Part shown: positions 24,614 through 32,291 of the stretch, piece after piece
How the letters are laid out: each line of letters opens with the position of its first letter
How positions within the stretch are numbered: position 1 is the stretch's first letter
Assembly (NCBI GenBank): GCA_050247135.1
Contig: JBFWUT010000005.1
Location: 1-64,000, forward strand
Direction: 5' to 3'
Origin: Berkiella sp050247135
Lineage (GTDB): Bacteria > Pseudomonadota > Gammaproteobacteria > Berkiellales > Berkiellaceae
Length of the DNA: 64,000 nucleotides
Made by a program: the position numbers and the translations under genes
The notes under the pieces: generated by a model
The model's database searches: none
What the model was told of the DNA's origin: nothing
Seen by the model: only the letters and a program-made list of their open reading frames with translations

Positions 24614-25540
24614 GTGAAAGGAGTTTTTCTAGACTATCAAACCTTAGATCAGCAGGATCTCGATTTTAGTGCCTTAACTTCCACGTTGGAGGATTGGCAG
24701 CTCTTTGAGCAAACAAAGGCAAATGAAATAACCGATCGGGTGCAAGATGCGCATGTCGTTGTCACTAATAAAGTGCCTTTAAGCGCCACTACTTTAGAAA
24801 ATGCACCGAACTTAAAGATTATCTTAGTTGCCGCAACCGGTTGCGATCATATCGATTTAGTTGCAGCACAGAAAAAGGGTATCACCGTCTGTAATGTTGC
24901 AGGCTATTCAACCGCTTCAGTTATCCAGCATACGATTGGTTTTTTAATTAACATGGCCTCATCGATAGTGGATTATCAGCAATTAGTACAAACGGGAGCT
25001 TGGAGTGAAGCAAAACAGTTTTGCTTACAAGACTACCCAACGTATGAATTGGCAGGCAAAACACTAGGAATTGTTGGATATGGTAGTATTGGCAAAGGCG
25101 TGGCAGAAGTGGCCAAAGCGTTAGGAATGAACGTATTGATAGCAGCTAGAGAGAACGACCAAAGACAAGGCAGAGTGCCCTTAATGGCGTTGTTACCCAA
25201 GGTTGATGTGCTCAGTTTGCATTGCCCATTAACACCAAACACAAGACATCTAATCGATGCCAAGGCGCTTGCGAGTATGAAGAGAGGGGCTTTATTGATT
25301 AATGTGGCTAGAGGTGGCTTAGTTGATGAACAGGCATTGGCACAAGCTTTATTGTCTGGGCATTTAGGTGGCGCGGCAGTGGATGTGCTCTCCCAAGAGC
25401 CGCCCCCAAAAACGCATCCTCTGCTTTCGCGTCCGATCCCAAGGCTGATTATCACTCCTCATGTGGCTTGGGCAACCCGCGAGTCAAGACAACGTTTATT
25501 AGATGAAGTCGTGCAAAATATGAAGGCGCAATTACGATGA
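24614..25540 (+). CDS. D-2-hydroxyacid dehydrogenase (glycerate dehydrogenase-like)
   Basis: NAD-dependent oxidoreductase of the HprA/GhrB group. The nucleotide fold reads GKTLGIVGYGSIGKGVAEVA near 144-163; the catalytic Arg lies in INVARGGLVDEQAL, followed by the acidic residue in DVLSQEPPP and His in ITPHVAWATRESR. GTG start with TGAGGA before it. 308 aa. The stop overlaps the start of the next gene (ATGA), so the two are translated as a pair. Glycerate or hydroxypyruvate is the likely substrate, but this is only by family resemblance. Confidence 0.85.
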   Translation: MKGVFLDYQTLDQQDLDFSALTSTLEDWQLFEQTKANEITDRVQDAHVVVTNKVPLSATTLENAPNLKIILVAATGCDHIDLVAAQKKGITVCNVAGYSTASVIQHTIGFLINMASSIVDYQQLVQTGAWSEAKQFCLQDYPTYELAGKTLGIVGYGSIGKGVAEVAKALGMNVLIAARENDQRQGRVPLMALLPKVDVLSLHCPLTPNTRHLIDAKALASMKRGALLINVARGGLVDEQALAQALLSGHLGGAAVDVLSQEPPPKTHPLLSRPIPRLIITPHVAWATRESRQRLLDEVVQNMKAQLR

Positions 25541-26112
25541 TAAGAGTGTGGTATGCATTAAAAGAGGGCTGGCAGCAGCGAAAAGCCTTGAAACGATATT
25601 TGAGCGAGCCCGTGCTCAGGGTTAATGCTTTATCCGAACTCACCCCAGAAAGATTAGATAAAGACAATATTGCGGTACTCGTACTCGACTTTGATGGTGT
25701 GTTAGCTTGGCATGATGCAAAGACACCGTTGCCAGAAGTTGAGCGCTGGCTAACAGGACTATGCCAAACCATAGGAGAACAACGCTTAGCCTTGTTTACC
25801 AATAAACCCAAGCCCGAGAGAATGGCTTATTTTCAAAAGCGCTTTCCATCGATTTACTTAGTGCATGGGGTAAGAAAAAAGCCCTATCCTGATGGCATTT
25901 CACAGGTGGCCGAATATAAAGGTATTCCAGTGCATCGAGTCGCCTTATTAGACGATCGTTTGCTCACGGGAATGTTATCTGTGTGTCTTGCTTACAGCCA
26001 AGGCTATTATTTTACTAAGCCTTATCACAACTATCTGCGTCATCCTGTTAAGGAGAGCTTCTTTAGCTGCCTTCGAATGATGGAGCGTTTTTTGATTAAA
26101 GTGCTAGGTTAG
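25537..26112 (+). CDS. HAD-superfamily phosphatase, YqeG-like
   Basis: HAD motif I is VLVLDFDGVLAWHD (nucleophile Asp and acid-base Asp), motif II LALFTNKPKPERM, Lys of motif III in VRKKPYPDGI and motif IV acidic pair in ALLDDRLLTGM. Small cap-less HAD-IIIA enzymes of this type include YqeG. The substrate is unknown. It starts inside the stop of the preceding dehydrogenase gene. A 12-bp perfect hairpin closes the operon. Confidence 0.75.
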   Translation: MIRVWYALKEGWQQRKALKRYLSEPVLRVNALSELTPERLDKDNIAVLVLDFDGVLAWHDAKTPLPEVERWLTGLCQTIGEQRLALFTNKPKPERMAYFQKRFPSIYLVHGVRKKPYPDGISQVAEYKGIPVHRVALLDDRLLTGMLSVCLAYSQGYYFTKPYHNYLRHPVKESFFSCLRMMERFLIKVLG

Positions 26113-26138
26113 CTCGTTTGAGAGGCCTCAAACGAGCT
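26111..26138. terminator. bidirectional hairpin between convergent genes
   Basis: AGCTCGTTTGAG (26111-26122), loop AGGC, CTCAAACGAGCT (26127-26138): twelve perfect pairs in the 31-bp gap between the HAD gene and the H1-like gene. T tracts are weak on both sides, but the location argues for termination. Confidence 0.6.
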
Positions 26139-26143
26139 TGATC

Positions 26144-26872
26144 TTAGTTTGAGTAATCTTCGGAGTCTTCGTCAAACAAGTCATCATCTGGGAAAAAAGC
26201 GGCAGAATCATCAGCAAATTCCAATTCAGAGGTGTTCTCAAAATCGAGATCGCTGGTTAACTCGTCTTCCATGTCTTCTAGCAAATCGTCTTCTTCGAGG
26301 TTTGTTTCTAAATCCACCACAAGGCTGTTGGAGACCATCTCTTCTGCAATGATAGGAGCATTTTTGCCTCGGGTTTTAGAGGGGGCATTATTGGCTAGAA
26401 TGGTTTGGCTTGCCCAATCATTTTCAAACTCATGGATCATATCCTGCAGGGCCGAATATTTATTAGCTTGATTAATGGCCTCATCTAGCTCTTCGCGGCT
26501 GGGATTCGCTTGTTTTTTTAATTGGTCTACTTTGCTGTGCCAGTATTTTTCTAATTGGGCCAAGCTAGCAGTAAATTGCAGTGAAAGCTCAGGGCCGGTC
26601 AGCTCATTTTTAGAAGCAGCGGGTGCTTTTTTGATCGCGGGCGCTTTTTTAGCAGGAGGCGCTTTTTTGGGCGCGGGAGTTTTTTTAGTAGTGGGTGCCT
26701 TTTTGACGGCGGGCGCTTTTTTAGCAGGAGGTGCTTTTTTGGGCGCGGGCGCTCTTTTGGCAGCAGGTGCTTTCTTAGCTGTGGGCGCTTTTTTCGCGGC
26801 AGGTGCTTTTTTGGCAGGAGGTGCTTTCTTAGTTGCAGCCCTAGATTTGTTGGCCTTCTTTGTCTTTGTCAT
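26144..26872 (-). CDS. histone H1-like protein with acidic C-terminal tail
   Basis: 242 aa, starting at the ATG at 26872 (GTGGAG 6 bp upstream). Residues 14-75 hold about twelve pentapeptide units of the KKAPA type (ten KKAP plus one KRAP and one KKTP), as in eukaryotic H1 tails and bacterial H1-like proteins of Chlamydia and Coxiella. A helical middle (LSLQFTASLAQLEKYWHSKV ... LDEAINQANKYSALQDMIHE) follows, then a strongly acidic tail (LEEDDLLEDMEDELTSDLDF ... PDDDLFDEDSEDYSN). The opposite charges may let the tail shield the DNA-binding arm, as in HMGB proteins. It may compact the nucleoid or act on host chromatin. Divergent from fdxA. Confidence 0.8.
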   Translation of the reverse strand: MTKTKKANKSRAATKKAPPAKKAPAAKKAPTAKKAPAAKRAPAPKKAPPAKKAPAVKKAPTTKKTPAPKKAPPAKKAPAIKKAPAASKNELTGPELSLQFTASLAQLEKYWHSKVDQLKKQANPSREELDEAINQANKYSALQDMIHEFENDWASQTILANNAPSKTRGKNAPIIAEEMVSNSLVVDLETNLEEDDLLEDMEDELTSDLDFENTSELEFADDSAAFFPDDDLFDEDSEDYSN

Positions 26873-26961
26873 GATTTGCTCCACAGGTAAGTGACATTCT
26901 GAAAAATAGTATACCGCAGAAAAAAGTGACATTTTAAGCTTTTTTAACTGAAAAAAGCTTA

Positions 26962-26970
26962 TGGTATAAT
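26962..26970 (+). promoter_or_regulatory. extended -10 promoter of fdxA
   Basis: TGG-TATAAT at 26962-26970, a perfect -10 hexamer with the extended TG. The -35 region is T-rich but not close to consensus. The predicted start near 26977 gives a short leader before the fdxA ATG at 27008. Confidence 0.6.
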
Positions 26971-27007
26971 GCCCTCCTTTTGGGCTCATTAGGGGGGCGA
27001 GGGCGAA

Positions 27008-27331
27008 ATGACCTTTGTCGTAACAGATAACTGCATCAAGTGTAAATATACCGACTGCGTAGAGGTTTGTCCTGTCGACTGCTTCCATGAAGGCCCTAAC
27101 TTCATGGTGATTGACCCGGATGAGTGTATTGATTGTGCTTTGTGTGAACCGGAGTGTCCTGCGGAAGCTATCTCGTCAGAAGATGATTTAGCGCCAGAGA
27201 TGGCAGTATTTCTTGAAATTAATGCTAAAAAGGCCAAAGAATGGCCCAGCATTACTGCACACAAAGAAGCCTTGCCTGACGCAGAGAAATGGAAAGGTGT
27301 TAAAAACAAGTTGCAGTACTTAGAAGAGTGA
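27008..27331 (+). CDS. fdxA: 7Fe ferredoxin FdxA
   Basis: A 107-aa ferredoxin with one [3Fe-4S] and one [4Fe-4S] cluster. The ligand pattern NCIKCKYTDCVEVCPVDCF and ECIDCALCEPECPAEAI is nearly that of the Pseudomonas and Azotobacter proteins. Cytosolic. GAGGGCGA precedes the ATG. It stands alone, divergent from the H1-like gene. Confidence 0.95.
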   Translation: MTFVVTDNCIKCKYTDCVEVCPVDCFHEGPNFMVIDPDECIDCALCEPECPAEAISSEDDLAPEMAVFLEINAKKAKEWPSITAHKEALPDAEKWKGVKNKLQYLEE

Positions 27332-27336
27332 GACTA

Positions 27337-27777
27337 TTAGGCAATCTTAGGTAATCGACTAGGTTGCTTGGTCTGTGAATAGATTGCAATCATCTTATCT
27401 TCAATATCCAGACGTTGTGCCAATTGCAGGGCCAGCTCAGATAAATCATTTTCGAGTTGGCCAAAGTGGCTTGTTAATTCGTACTTATCATTAAAATCTA
27501 AACAAGCTCCAGTTGATGCCAGCAAAGAAGAAAGCCAGTTTTCTTGCATTGTTTGTGAGATTTGGGAGTTCTGTTCGATCACTTCTTGGATCTTTTCATA
27601 AATTTCAAAATGTCCCCTGGAAACATAGTCCATTAGCTTTTCGCAAAACTCATTCAGAATAGGCAGGATGCAAGCCGTCTTAGCAGGGTTAAACGGGCGA
27701 TAGCTGCACAGGTGGTGCAATGTCACAATACATTCTTGGCGCTCGAGTAGCCATTTTGCAATCGTGGTTGATGGCAT
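27337..27777 (-). CDS. rsd: anti-sigma-70 factor Rsd/AlgQ
   Basis: A 146-aa all-helical protein. The best signature is EFCEKLMDYVSRGHFEIYEK, almost the same as E. coli Rsd FCQSLVDYLSAGHFSIYER; the C-terminal DIEDKMIAIY corresponds to VLEDKLILL. Rsd binds region 4 of sigma-70 in stationary phase and frees core polymerase for other sigma factors; AlgQ is the Pseudomonas member, and it too lies close to dsbB-type and hem genes. Next to it on the other strand is the Csr-type RNA, so two stationary-phase regulators share this gap. Confidence 0.85.
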   Translation of the reverse strand: MPSTTIAKWLLERQECIVTLHHLCSYRPFNPAKTACILPILNEFCEKLMDYVSRGHFEIYEKIQEVIEQNSQISQTMQENWLSSLLASTGACLDFNDKYELTSHFGQLENDLSELALQLAQRLDIEDKMIAIYSQTKQPSRLPKIA

Positions 27778-27964
27778 AGTGTCCTTTATTGGGTTTTAGA
27801 GGGCCTATTCTTATTAAAGCTGCAAAGACAACTTCGTCAAGTTTTGTTTGGAAGTTGCCTTCTTTACAGTTCCGCTTGTAAGCCATATCTCAAATGCTTG
27901 TAGCTACTTGGCCATTTTTGCTGCAAAGCAAAGCTGAGTTATGCTCCTTTGTGGAGGCCAATCT

Positions 27965-27980
27965 ATTGAAATATATCAAT
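27965..27980. promoter_or_regulatory. candidate activator site upstream of the Csr-type RNA
   Basis: ATTGA-AATATA-TCAAT, a perfect 5-bp inverted repeat with 6-bp spacer about 90 bp before the predicted RNA start. RsmY/RsmZ genes are activated by GacA/LetA response regulators at upstream palindromes. It does not match the published GacA or LetA boxes closely, so this is only a pointer. Confidence 0.25.
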
Positions 27981-28031
27981 AAAATAAAAAAAGCGTTTTT
28001 GTTGCTGTGTGAAAACTAAGAAGAGGTGTGC

Positions 28032-28059
28032 TTGTTCTTCCAAGCTGGTTTGATAGATT
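28032..28059 (+). promoter_or_regulatory. predicted promoter of the Csr-type RNA
   Basis: TTGTTC (28032-28037), 16-bp spacer and an extended -10 TGA-TAGATT (28051-28059). A start near 28066 would place the first hairpin (28068-28091) at the very 5' end, as is usual for RsmY/RsmZ RNAs. The match is moderate. Confidence 0.4.
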
Positions 28060-28065
28060 GACAGT

Positions 28066-28311
28066 ATCCCATGCTAATGGATTAGTGTGGGGTGCCAGCG
28101 TGGTAACAGGGATTGTTACCAGCACATCTCGGCAAAGGACTGCCAACCTCACAGTAAGCATAGGAAAAGGGAACAACATTGCCTTGCAGGTAGGGACACC
28201 AACCTCAACAAAGGATTGCTGAGGTCGCAAGTGCAAGCCATGTGCATTGCTGGACTTATGCAAGGATTGCTATAAATAGGGTGGCTCGTTCACAGCCGCC
28301 CTTATTTTTTT
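28066..28311 (+). ncRNA. RsmY/RsmZ/CsrB-type CsrA-sequestering small RNA
   Basis: GGA motifs, the CsrA/RsmA recognition element, recur and most sit in hairpin loops. Stem 1: 28068-28077/28082-28091, ten pairs, loop UGGA. Stem 2: 28102-28107/28115-28120, loop AGGGAUU. Stem 3: 28131-28134/28141-28144, loop AAGGAC. Unpaired AGGA and GGGA at 28162-28172. Stem 4: 28189-28191/28198-28200, loop AGGGAC. Stem 5: 28202-28211/28216-28225 with one mismatch, loop AGGA. Stem 6: 28243-28247/28258-28262 with GGA in the loop, an alternative to stem 7: 28260-28263/28267-28270, loop GGA. A strong terminator closes it. This is the architecture of CsrB/RsmZ RNAs, which bind several CsrA dimers and lift repression. 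It lies between rsd and dsbB with no convincing protein frame. The 5' end is predicted only. Confidence 0.88.
28278..28311 (+). terminator. rho-independent terminator of the Csr-type RNA
   Basis: AGGGTGGCT (28278-28286), loop CGTTCAC, AGCCGCCCT (28294-28302), nine pairs with one G.U, then TTATTTTTTT. The T tract is on the plus strand. Its right arm overlaps the dsbB stop codon, so it may also stop dsbB transcripts weakly. Confidence 0.9.
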
Positions 28312-28814
28312 CTACCCCAATACCAGGGGATCCAGCTCGCCATCGCTAACAGGATAAATGCTATCATTGTCCACGAGGGTAAGGAAAGGCCAAGAAAGTA
28401 AGGAACATTTTTGGCGCATTCACCGGAGCCTTTAAAAATAACCATCAAGGCTTCTTGGAACGGCATGGTTTCTAGTAGATAACTCAGTCCGGGCCCACAT
28501 TCTGGCACCTTATCAGGGGGAAGTTGCAACAGCCATAAGTGGCGTGCTGTCACCGCAATACCGGCAACAGCCACCAGAAAGCCGAGTAAGCCATATATTA
28601 GTTGTCCGACTTTTTTGGGGTTATGAAAAAAGGCGACCAAAAATATCACCACCATTACCATGACCAAGGCCCTATCGATAATGCATAAGCTACAGGGCTG
28701 CAATTTAAAGCCATACTGCAAAATAAAAGAACCTGCAACGACCAACAGAGCTAAGGCGGTTAGCGCTAGAAAAGTCACTCGAGCACTCATTGTGCGAAAG
28801 GTCACCATGTCCAT
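28302..28814 (-). CDS. dsbB: disulfide bond formation protein DsbB
   Basis: An inner-membrane quinone-dependent enzyme that reoxidises DsbA. Four membrane segments; first periplasmic Cys pair in KLQPCSLCIIDRALV, second in VPECGPGLSYLLET ... GSGECAKNVP. The start is placed at the ATG 28814 (MDMVTFRTMSARVTF; AAGGAT just upstream), 8 bp after the dapF stop; the frame is open further upstream but would overlap dapF. About 170 aa, as in E. coli (176). Downstream of dapF in one operon. Confidence 0.9.
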   Translation of the reverse strand: MDMVTFRTMSARVTFLALTALALLVVAGSFILQYGFKLQPCSLCIIDRALVMVMVVIFLVAFFHNPKKVGQLIYGLLGFLVAVAGIAVTARHLWLLQLPPDKVPECGPGLSYLLETMPFQEALMVIFKGSGECAKNVPYFLGLSLPSWTMIAFILLAMASWIPWYWGRKK

Positions 28815-28821
28815 ATCCTTG

Positions 28822-29691
28822 TCAAAAAACCTCATCCGTAACAGATAAATAAAATTCGCCGGCAAAGACGCTTTTGGCAGGGCCGCTCAAAAATACGGGT
28901 TTTTCCGGGTTCCAAGAAACCGTTAAACTGCCGCCTGGCATATCAACCTTGACCGTGGAGTTTAGTTCTTCTTGCAATATTCCGGCAATCACAGCAGCAC
29001 AAGCAGCAGAGCCGCAAGCTAAGGTTTCACCCACGCCACGTTCAAAGACCCGGCATTTGGCATGATTGCGGGCCAACACTTGAAGAAAGCTGACATTCAC
29101 TCCCTTAGGAAAAGCCGGATGCTGCTGCAGCGCTGTTCCGACTTCATTGACAGCAGCCTCAGAAGTGGCAGGAACAGAAATAATACAATGAGGGTTACCA
29201 ACCGAAAGGATGGTGACTTCGCGCTCATTTCCCAAGAGATTGATTTTATAACGAGCAGGTTCGCTGACCTTTTCTGCAAATTTTGGGTTGATCGGGATTG
29301 CTTTTGCTGCGAATTGAGGAATTCCCATGTCGACGCGAATATGGGTCAAATCAGATACATCAATTTCCATCTTGCCGTTTGAGGTGCCAATTTGGATCAT
29401 TTTTTTATCTGTCAGGCCGGAGTCAAACACGTAGCGTCCAAAGCATCTTGCGCCATTACCGCACTGCGCAACTTCTTTACCATCAGAGTTAAAGATCCGG
29501 TAGTTAAAATCTACGTCCGGCGAAGCGGGCGGATCTACCACTAAGACTTGATCGCAGCCAATACCAAAATTCCGATCGGCAATTTTACGGATGAGCATAT
29601 AATCGACTTTTATCGCTTGGCTGATATTATCCAAAACCACGAAGTCATTGCCTAAGCCGTGCATTTTGGTAAAGCGTATCAAAGTTCCCAT
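28822..29691 (-). CDS. dapF: diaminopimelate epimerase
   Basis: Converts LL- to meso-diaminopimelate for lysine and peptidoglycan. The two catalytic cysteines lie in AQCGNGARCFGRYV and GVGETLACGSAACAAV; the N-terminus FTKMHGLGNDFVVLD is typical. 289 aa. The order lptM-lysA-(DUF481)-dapF-dsbB on the minus strand resembles the lptM-lysA-dapF cluster of Pseudomonas, with one extra gene. Confidence 0.95.
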   Translation of the reverse strand: MGTLIRFTKMHGLGNDFVVLDNISQAIKVDYMLIRKIADRNFGIGCDQVLVVDPPASPDVDFNYRIFNSDGKEVAQCGNGARCFGRYVFDSGLTDKKMIQIGTSNGKMEIDVSDLTHIRVDMGIPQFAAKAIPINPKFAEKVSEPARYKINLLGNEREVTILSVGNPHCIISVPATSEAAVNEVGTALQQHPAFPKGVNVSFLQVLARNHAKCRVFERGVGETLACGSAACAAVIAGILQEELNSTVKVDMPGGSLTVSWNPEKPVFLSGPAKSVFAGEFYLSVTDEVF

Positions 29692-29713
29692 AGATAACCT
29701 TTTATATAAGTGG

Positions 29714-30460
29714 TTAAAAAGTATAACTGAGCGTCACTTTTGTGGTTGCATCCGTTTTTTTTGAGTATTCACTGGCATCAGGTAGATTAACATAATGTTC
29801 TAATTCAAAAGAGATCTTGGTTGAGACCGGTCCAAATAACGCTGTTTTAAGCTCATTAATCAAGTGTGACTTAGTATTGATAAGGCCGGCGTCTAACGAA
29901 AAACTTTGTTTGAATGAAGTATGACTTGTTATTTCATAGTATAGCTCGTTGGCAAAGTGTGCAATAAATTCATCCTGATGCAGGCCATTTGCCGTTTTAT
30001 TATGCCGCCCCCCAGGCCCCCCCGAAATTTGCCAAACCAGGTTGTCATGTTTGAAAAAATGATAGCCGTAACCAATAGATTCGGTGATTTCATAAGCATA
30101 GGGAGAAAAGTGATCTTTAACGCCTTCGCCGCGTACATAGCTGAAATGTTTTGGAGAAAAAATATAATAGATCGTATCAGTAAACGTATATTTTTCAGCA
30201 TTTCGTTCTTTGTAGCGAGTTTCAGCATTTTTATTAATAGCGAGTAATCCGGTAACTCTAAAGCTATTTTCTAACATTTGGCGTTGATATTCGCTTAGGA
30301 GGCTACCGTTAACATGCTTGGCATTATTATTGCCATTGTAAAAAAGCATGCCCACATCAATTTCATTTTGCCAATAGGGATCGCTAGCAACCAGCACTGG
30401 GCAATAAAGTGTCCATGTTAAAAGAAAGACCCTCTTAAAGATGGACGACAACATTACCAT
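29714..30460 (-). CDS. DUF481-family outer-membrane beta-barrel protein
   Basis: 248 aa with a signal peptide (FLLTWTLYCPVLVAS) and a beta-rich body: WQNEIDVGMLFYNGNNNAKH at the N-terminus, alternating polar/apolar strands, and the C-terminal TDATTKVTLSYTF with the aromatic end needed for barrel insertion. These features fit DUF481 (YdiY-like, salt-induced) proteins. Starts at the ATG 30460 (AAGGA six bases before), overlapping the lysA stop by 7 bp. It separates lysA from dapF, which are usually adjacent. Confidence 0.75.
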   Translation of the reverse strand: MVMLSSIFKRVFLLTWTLYCPVLVASDPYWQNEIDVGMLFYNGNNNAKHVNGSLLSEYQRQMLENSFRVTGLLAINKNAETRYKERNAEKYTFTDTIYYIFSPKHFSYVRGEGVKDHFSPYAYEITESIGYGYHFFKHDNLVWQISGGPGGRHNKTANGLHQDEFIAHFANELYYEITSHTSFKQSFSLDAGLINTKSHLINELKTALFGPVSTKISFELEHYVNLPDASEYSKKTDATTKVTLSYTF

Positions 30461-31698
30461 AGGACTTCCTTGGCCATTAAGTCGCTTAGCAATTCGCGAG
30501 GGCGGACAATCTTGAAGGTGGTGTCTTTGACCATGACTTCTGCAGCTTTGGGCCTTGTATTGTAATTAGAACTCATGGCAAAGCCATAAGCTCCCGTATC
30601 ATGGATCACGAGCAAATCATTTTGTTTGACAGCCAAAGCGCGATCTTTACCTAAAAAATCCCCACTTTCGCAAACAGGCCCTACCACATCATAAAGCAAT
30701 GGCTCGCCCTGATGGCCTTGTTTAACGGGTGAAATCGCTTGCCATGCATCGTATAGGGAAGGTCGCATGAAATCATTCATGGCACAATCAACGATACAAA
30801 AATTTTTATGGGTTGATTCTTTCAGGTAAAGTACTTTCGTCACGAGCACGCCCGCTTTGGCTACAATCGCACGTCCGGGTTCAATTAATAAAGTAAGTCC
30901 ACAGTCCTTAAGTAACGCGGTCAGTGCGTTGGCATAAGCTGCAGGTGTTGGTGGAGTTTCATTTTCATAACACACTCCCAACCCTCCCCCGACGTCAATA
31001 TGCGAAAGATGAATGCCGCTGGTTTTGAGCGTCTTATGAAGTCCTAGTAAGCGTTCTAGAGCATCAATGAAGGGACTTAGCTTTGTAATTTGTGAGCCGA
31101 TATGGCAAGCAATCCCTTTAATCTCAATGTGGGATAAGCCTTGTGCTTGTTGATAAAGCGCGTGGGCTTCATCAATGGCTATGCCAAATTTGCTTTCTTT
31201 AAGTCCCGTTGAAATGTAAGGATGGCTCATGGGATCAATGTTAGGGTTGACTCGCAACGCTATCGGCGCTTTCTTATTCATTTTTTTCGCCACGTCATTG
31301 AGCGTGGTAAGTTCTGCTTGCGACTCTACATTGAAACAGAAAATGTTGTTAACAAGCGCTCGCTCTATCTCAGCAATGGTTTTGCCGACGCCTGAAAAAA
31401 CTACTTGACGAGGATCTCCGCCTGCAGCAATAACCCGTTCTAGCTCTCCGCCTGAGACAATATCAAAACCGGATCCTAGCTTGGCCAAGGTACTGAGTAC
31501 GGCGAGATTGCTGTTGGCCTTTACGGCATAACAAATCTGGTGAGGATAAGGTGTTAACGCATCACGAAAGGCTTGCCAGGCTGAGCAAATGGCTGAATGG
31601 GAATAAACATAGCAAGGCGTTTGCGCGACTTCCGCAATATGCGAGAGGCTAACGCCTTCGGCCTTTAATTCACCTTCGCGATAGTCAAAGTAGTGCAT
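30454..31698 (-). CDS. lysA: diaminopimelate decarboxylase
   Basis: A PLP enzyme that makes lysine from meso-diaminopimelate. PLP lysine in ICYAVKANSNLAVL; glycine-rich phosphate loop HIDVGGGLGVCYENE; substrate/PLP residues in LIEPGRAIVA and GPVCESGDFLGKD. 414 aa, canonical. Overlaps lptM upstream by 14 bp and the DUF481 gene downstream by 7 bp, so translation is coupled through this operon. Confidence 0.95.
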   Translation of the reverse strand: MHYFDYREGELKAEGVSLSHIAEVAQTPCYVYSHSAICSAWQAFRDALTPYPHQICYAVKANSNLAVLSTLAKLGSGFDIVSGGELERVIAAGGDPRQVVFSGVGKTIAEIERALVNNIFCFNVESQAELTTLNDVAKKMNKKAPIALRVNPNIDPMSHPYISTGLKESKFGIAIDEAHALYQQAQGLSHIEIKGIACHIGSQITKLSPFIDALERLLGLHKTLKTSGIHLSHIDVGGGLGVCYENETPPTPAAYANALTALLKDCGLTLLIEPGRAIVAKAGVLVTKVLYLKESTHKNFCIVDCAMNDFMRPSLYDAWQAISPVKQGHQGEPLLYDVVGPVCESGDFLGKDRALAVKQNDLLVIHDTGAYGFAMSSNYNTRPKAAEVMVKDTTFKIVRPRELLSDLMAKEVLW

Positions 31699-31822
31699 TT
31701 TCCTTAGTCTTCTCTGGCTCTGGTAAAGTGAGTGGTCCTGTTTGGCCGCATGATACTAAAAACAAACTAAGGCACCCCAGGAAAAATAATAAGACGGCAA
31801 GCCGCATATCAGGTTTTGTCAT
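31685..31822 (-). CDS. lptM: LptM (YifL) lipoprotein
   Basis: A 45-aa lipoprotein: signal peptide ending at LFLVSC, lipobox Cys followed by GQTGPLTLPEPEK, the LptM signature (CGxxGPLxLP). LptM helps oxidative maturation of the LptD/LptE translocon. Start taken at the ATG 31822 with AGGAA before it. It lies upstream of lysA as in many gammaproteobacteria. Confidence 0.85.
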   Translation of the reverse strand: MTKPDMRLAVLLFFLGCLSLFLVSCGQTGPLTLPEPEKTKENALL

Positions 31823-31962
31823 TTGCACGTTCCTGTCATGGTATAAAAAAAGACGGTGTTCTCGCAAGTTATAAAGTTTAACTTCTTACTTCCGTTATGA
31901 GAGCGACTTTAAGAGGGAGCTAGCTTATAATGAGCTCCCCGGCTCTTACGGACGTTTCCATT

Positions 31963-32283
31963 ATGAATGAACAACAATATCATCAAACGGTCGATACGCT
32001 CTTTTTAAAAATTGAAGCGTGGCTAGAAGACAGTGATGAAATGGTCGATTTTGATTCACAGGAAGGTATATTAACCATCACTTTCGAACAAGGGGACTGC
32101 TTGATCCTTTCAAGGCAAGCGGCATTGCAAGAGGTTTGGTTAGCCTCTAAGCAGGGCGCTTTTCATTTTAGGCTGCATCAAGAAGGCTGGGTTACCAAGC
32201 ACCAGCAGACACTAGCACAAGTTTTGGCAGATTGTGCTAAAGATGCAGGTCTGGTATTAGATGTAACCAAAATGACTATTTAG
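31963..32283 (+). CDS. cyaY: frataxin-like iron donor CyaY
   Basis: 106-aa frataxin: MNEQQYHQTVDTLFLKIEAW, acidic ridge EDSDEMVDFDSQEGILTITF, and WLASKQGAFHFR with the conserved Trp. It modulates iron-sulfur cluster assembly. A TATAAT at 31926-31931 predicts a transcript start near 31938, so the ATG at 31963 is preferred over an in-frame ATG at 31930. Divergent from lptM, the common arrangement. Confidence 0.9.
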   Translation: MNEQQYHQTVDTLFLKIEAWLEDSDEMVDFDSQEGILTITFEQGDCLILSRQAALQEVWLASKQGAFHFRLHQEGWVTKHQQTLAQVLADCAKDAGLVLDVTKMTI

Positions 32284-32291
32284 GAGGTTCC

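Noticed and set aside
26650..26830. Possible CRISPR array because of regular 15-bp repeats
   Set aside because: The repeats are the pentapeptide codons of the H1-like protein, in frame and without spacers.
26475..26894. Long frame antisense to the H1-like gene, rich in AGAFLAGGAF
   Set aside because: It is the mirror of the KKAPA repeat in the opposite frame; no start signal and no independent support.
27873..27895. TTACA ... TGTAA pair upstream of the Csr-type RNA as a GacA box
   Set aside because: The arms are in the opposite orientation to the TGTAAG-N6-CTTACA consensus and lie nearly 200 bp from the predicted start.
28058..28063. A perfect TTGACA inside the 5' part of the Csr-type RNA region
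   Set aside because: No -10 box lies at 15-19 bp; the expected position falls in the first hairpin and reads GATTAG. The extended -10 at 28051-28059 gives a more sensible start.
28028..28222. A 64-codon open frame across the Csr-type RNA
   Set aside because: It has no ribosome-binding site, no family pattern, and its codons are explained by the GGA hairpins; a second frame is open over the same bases.
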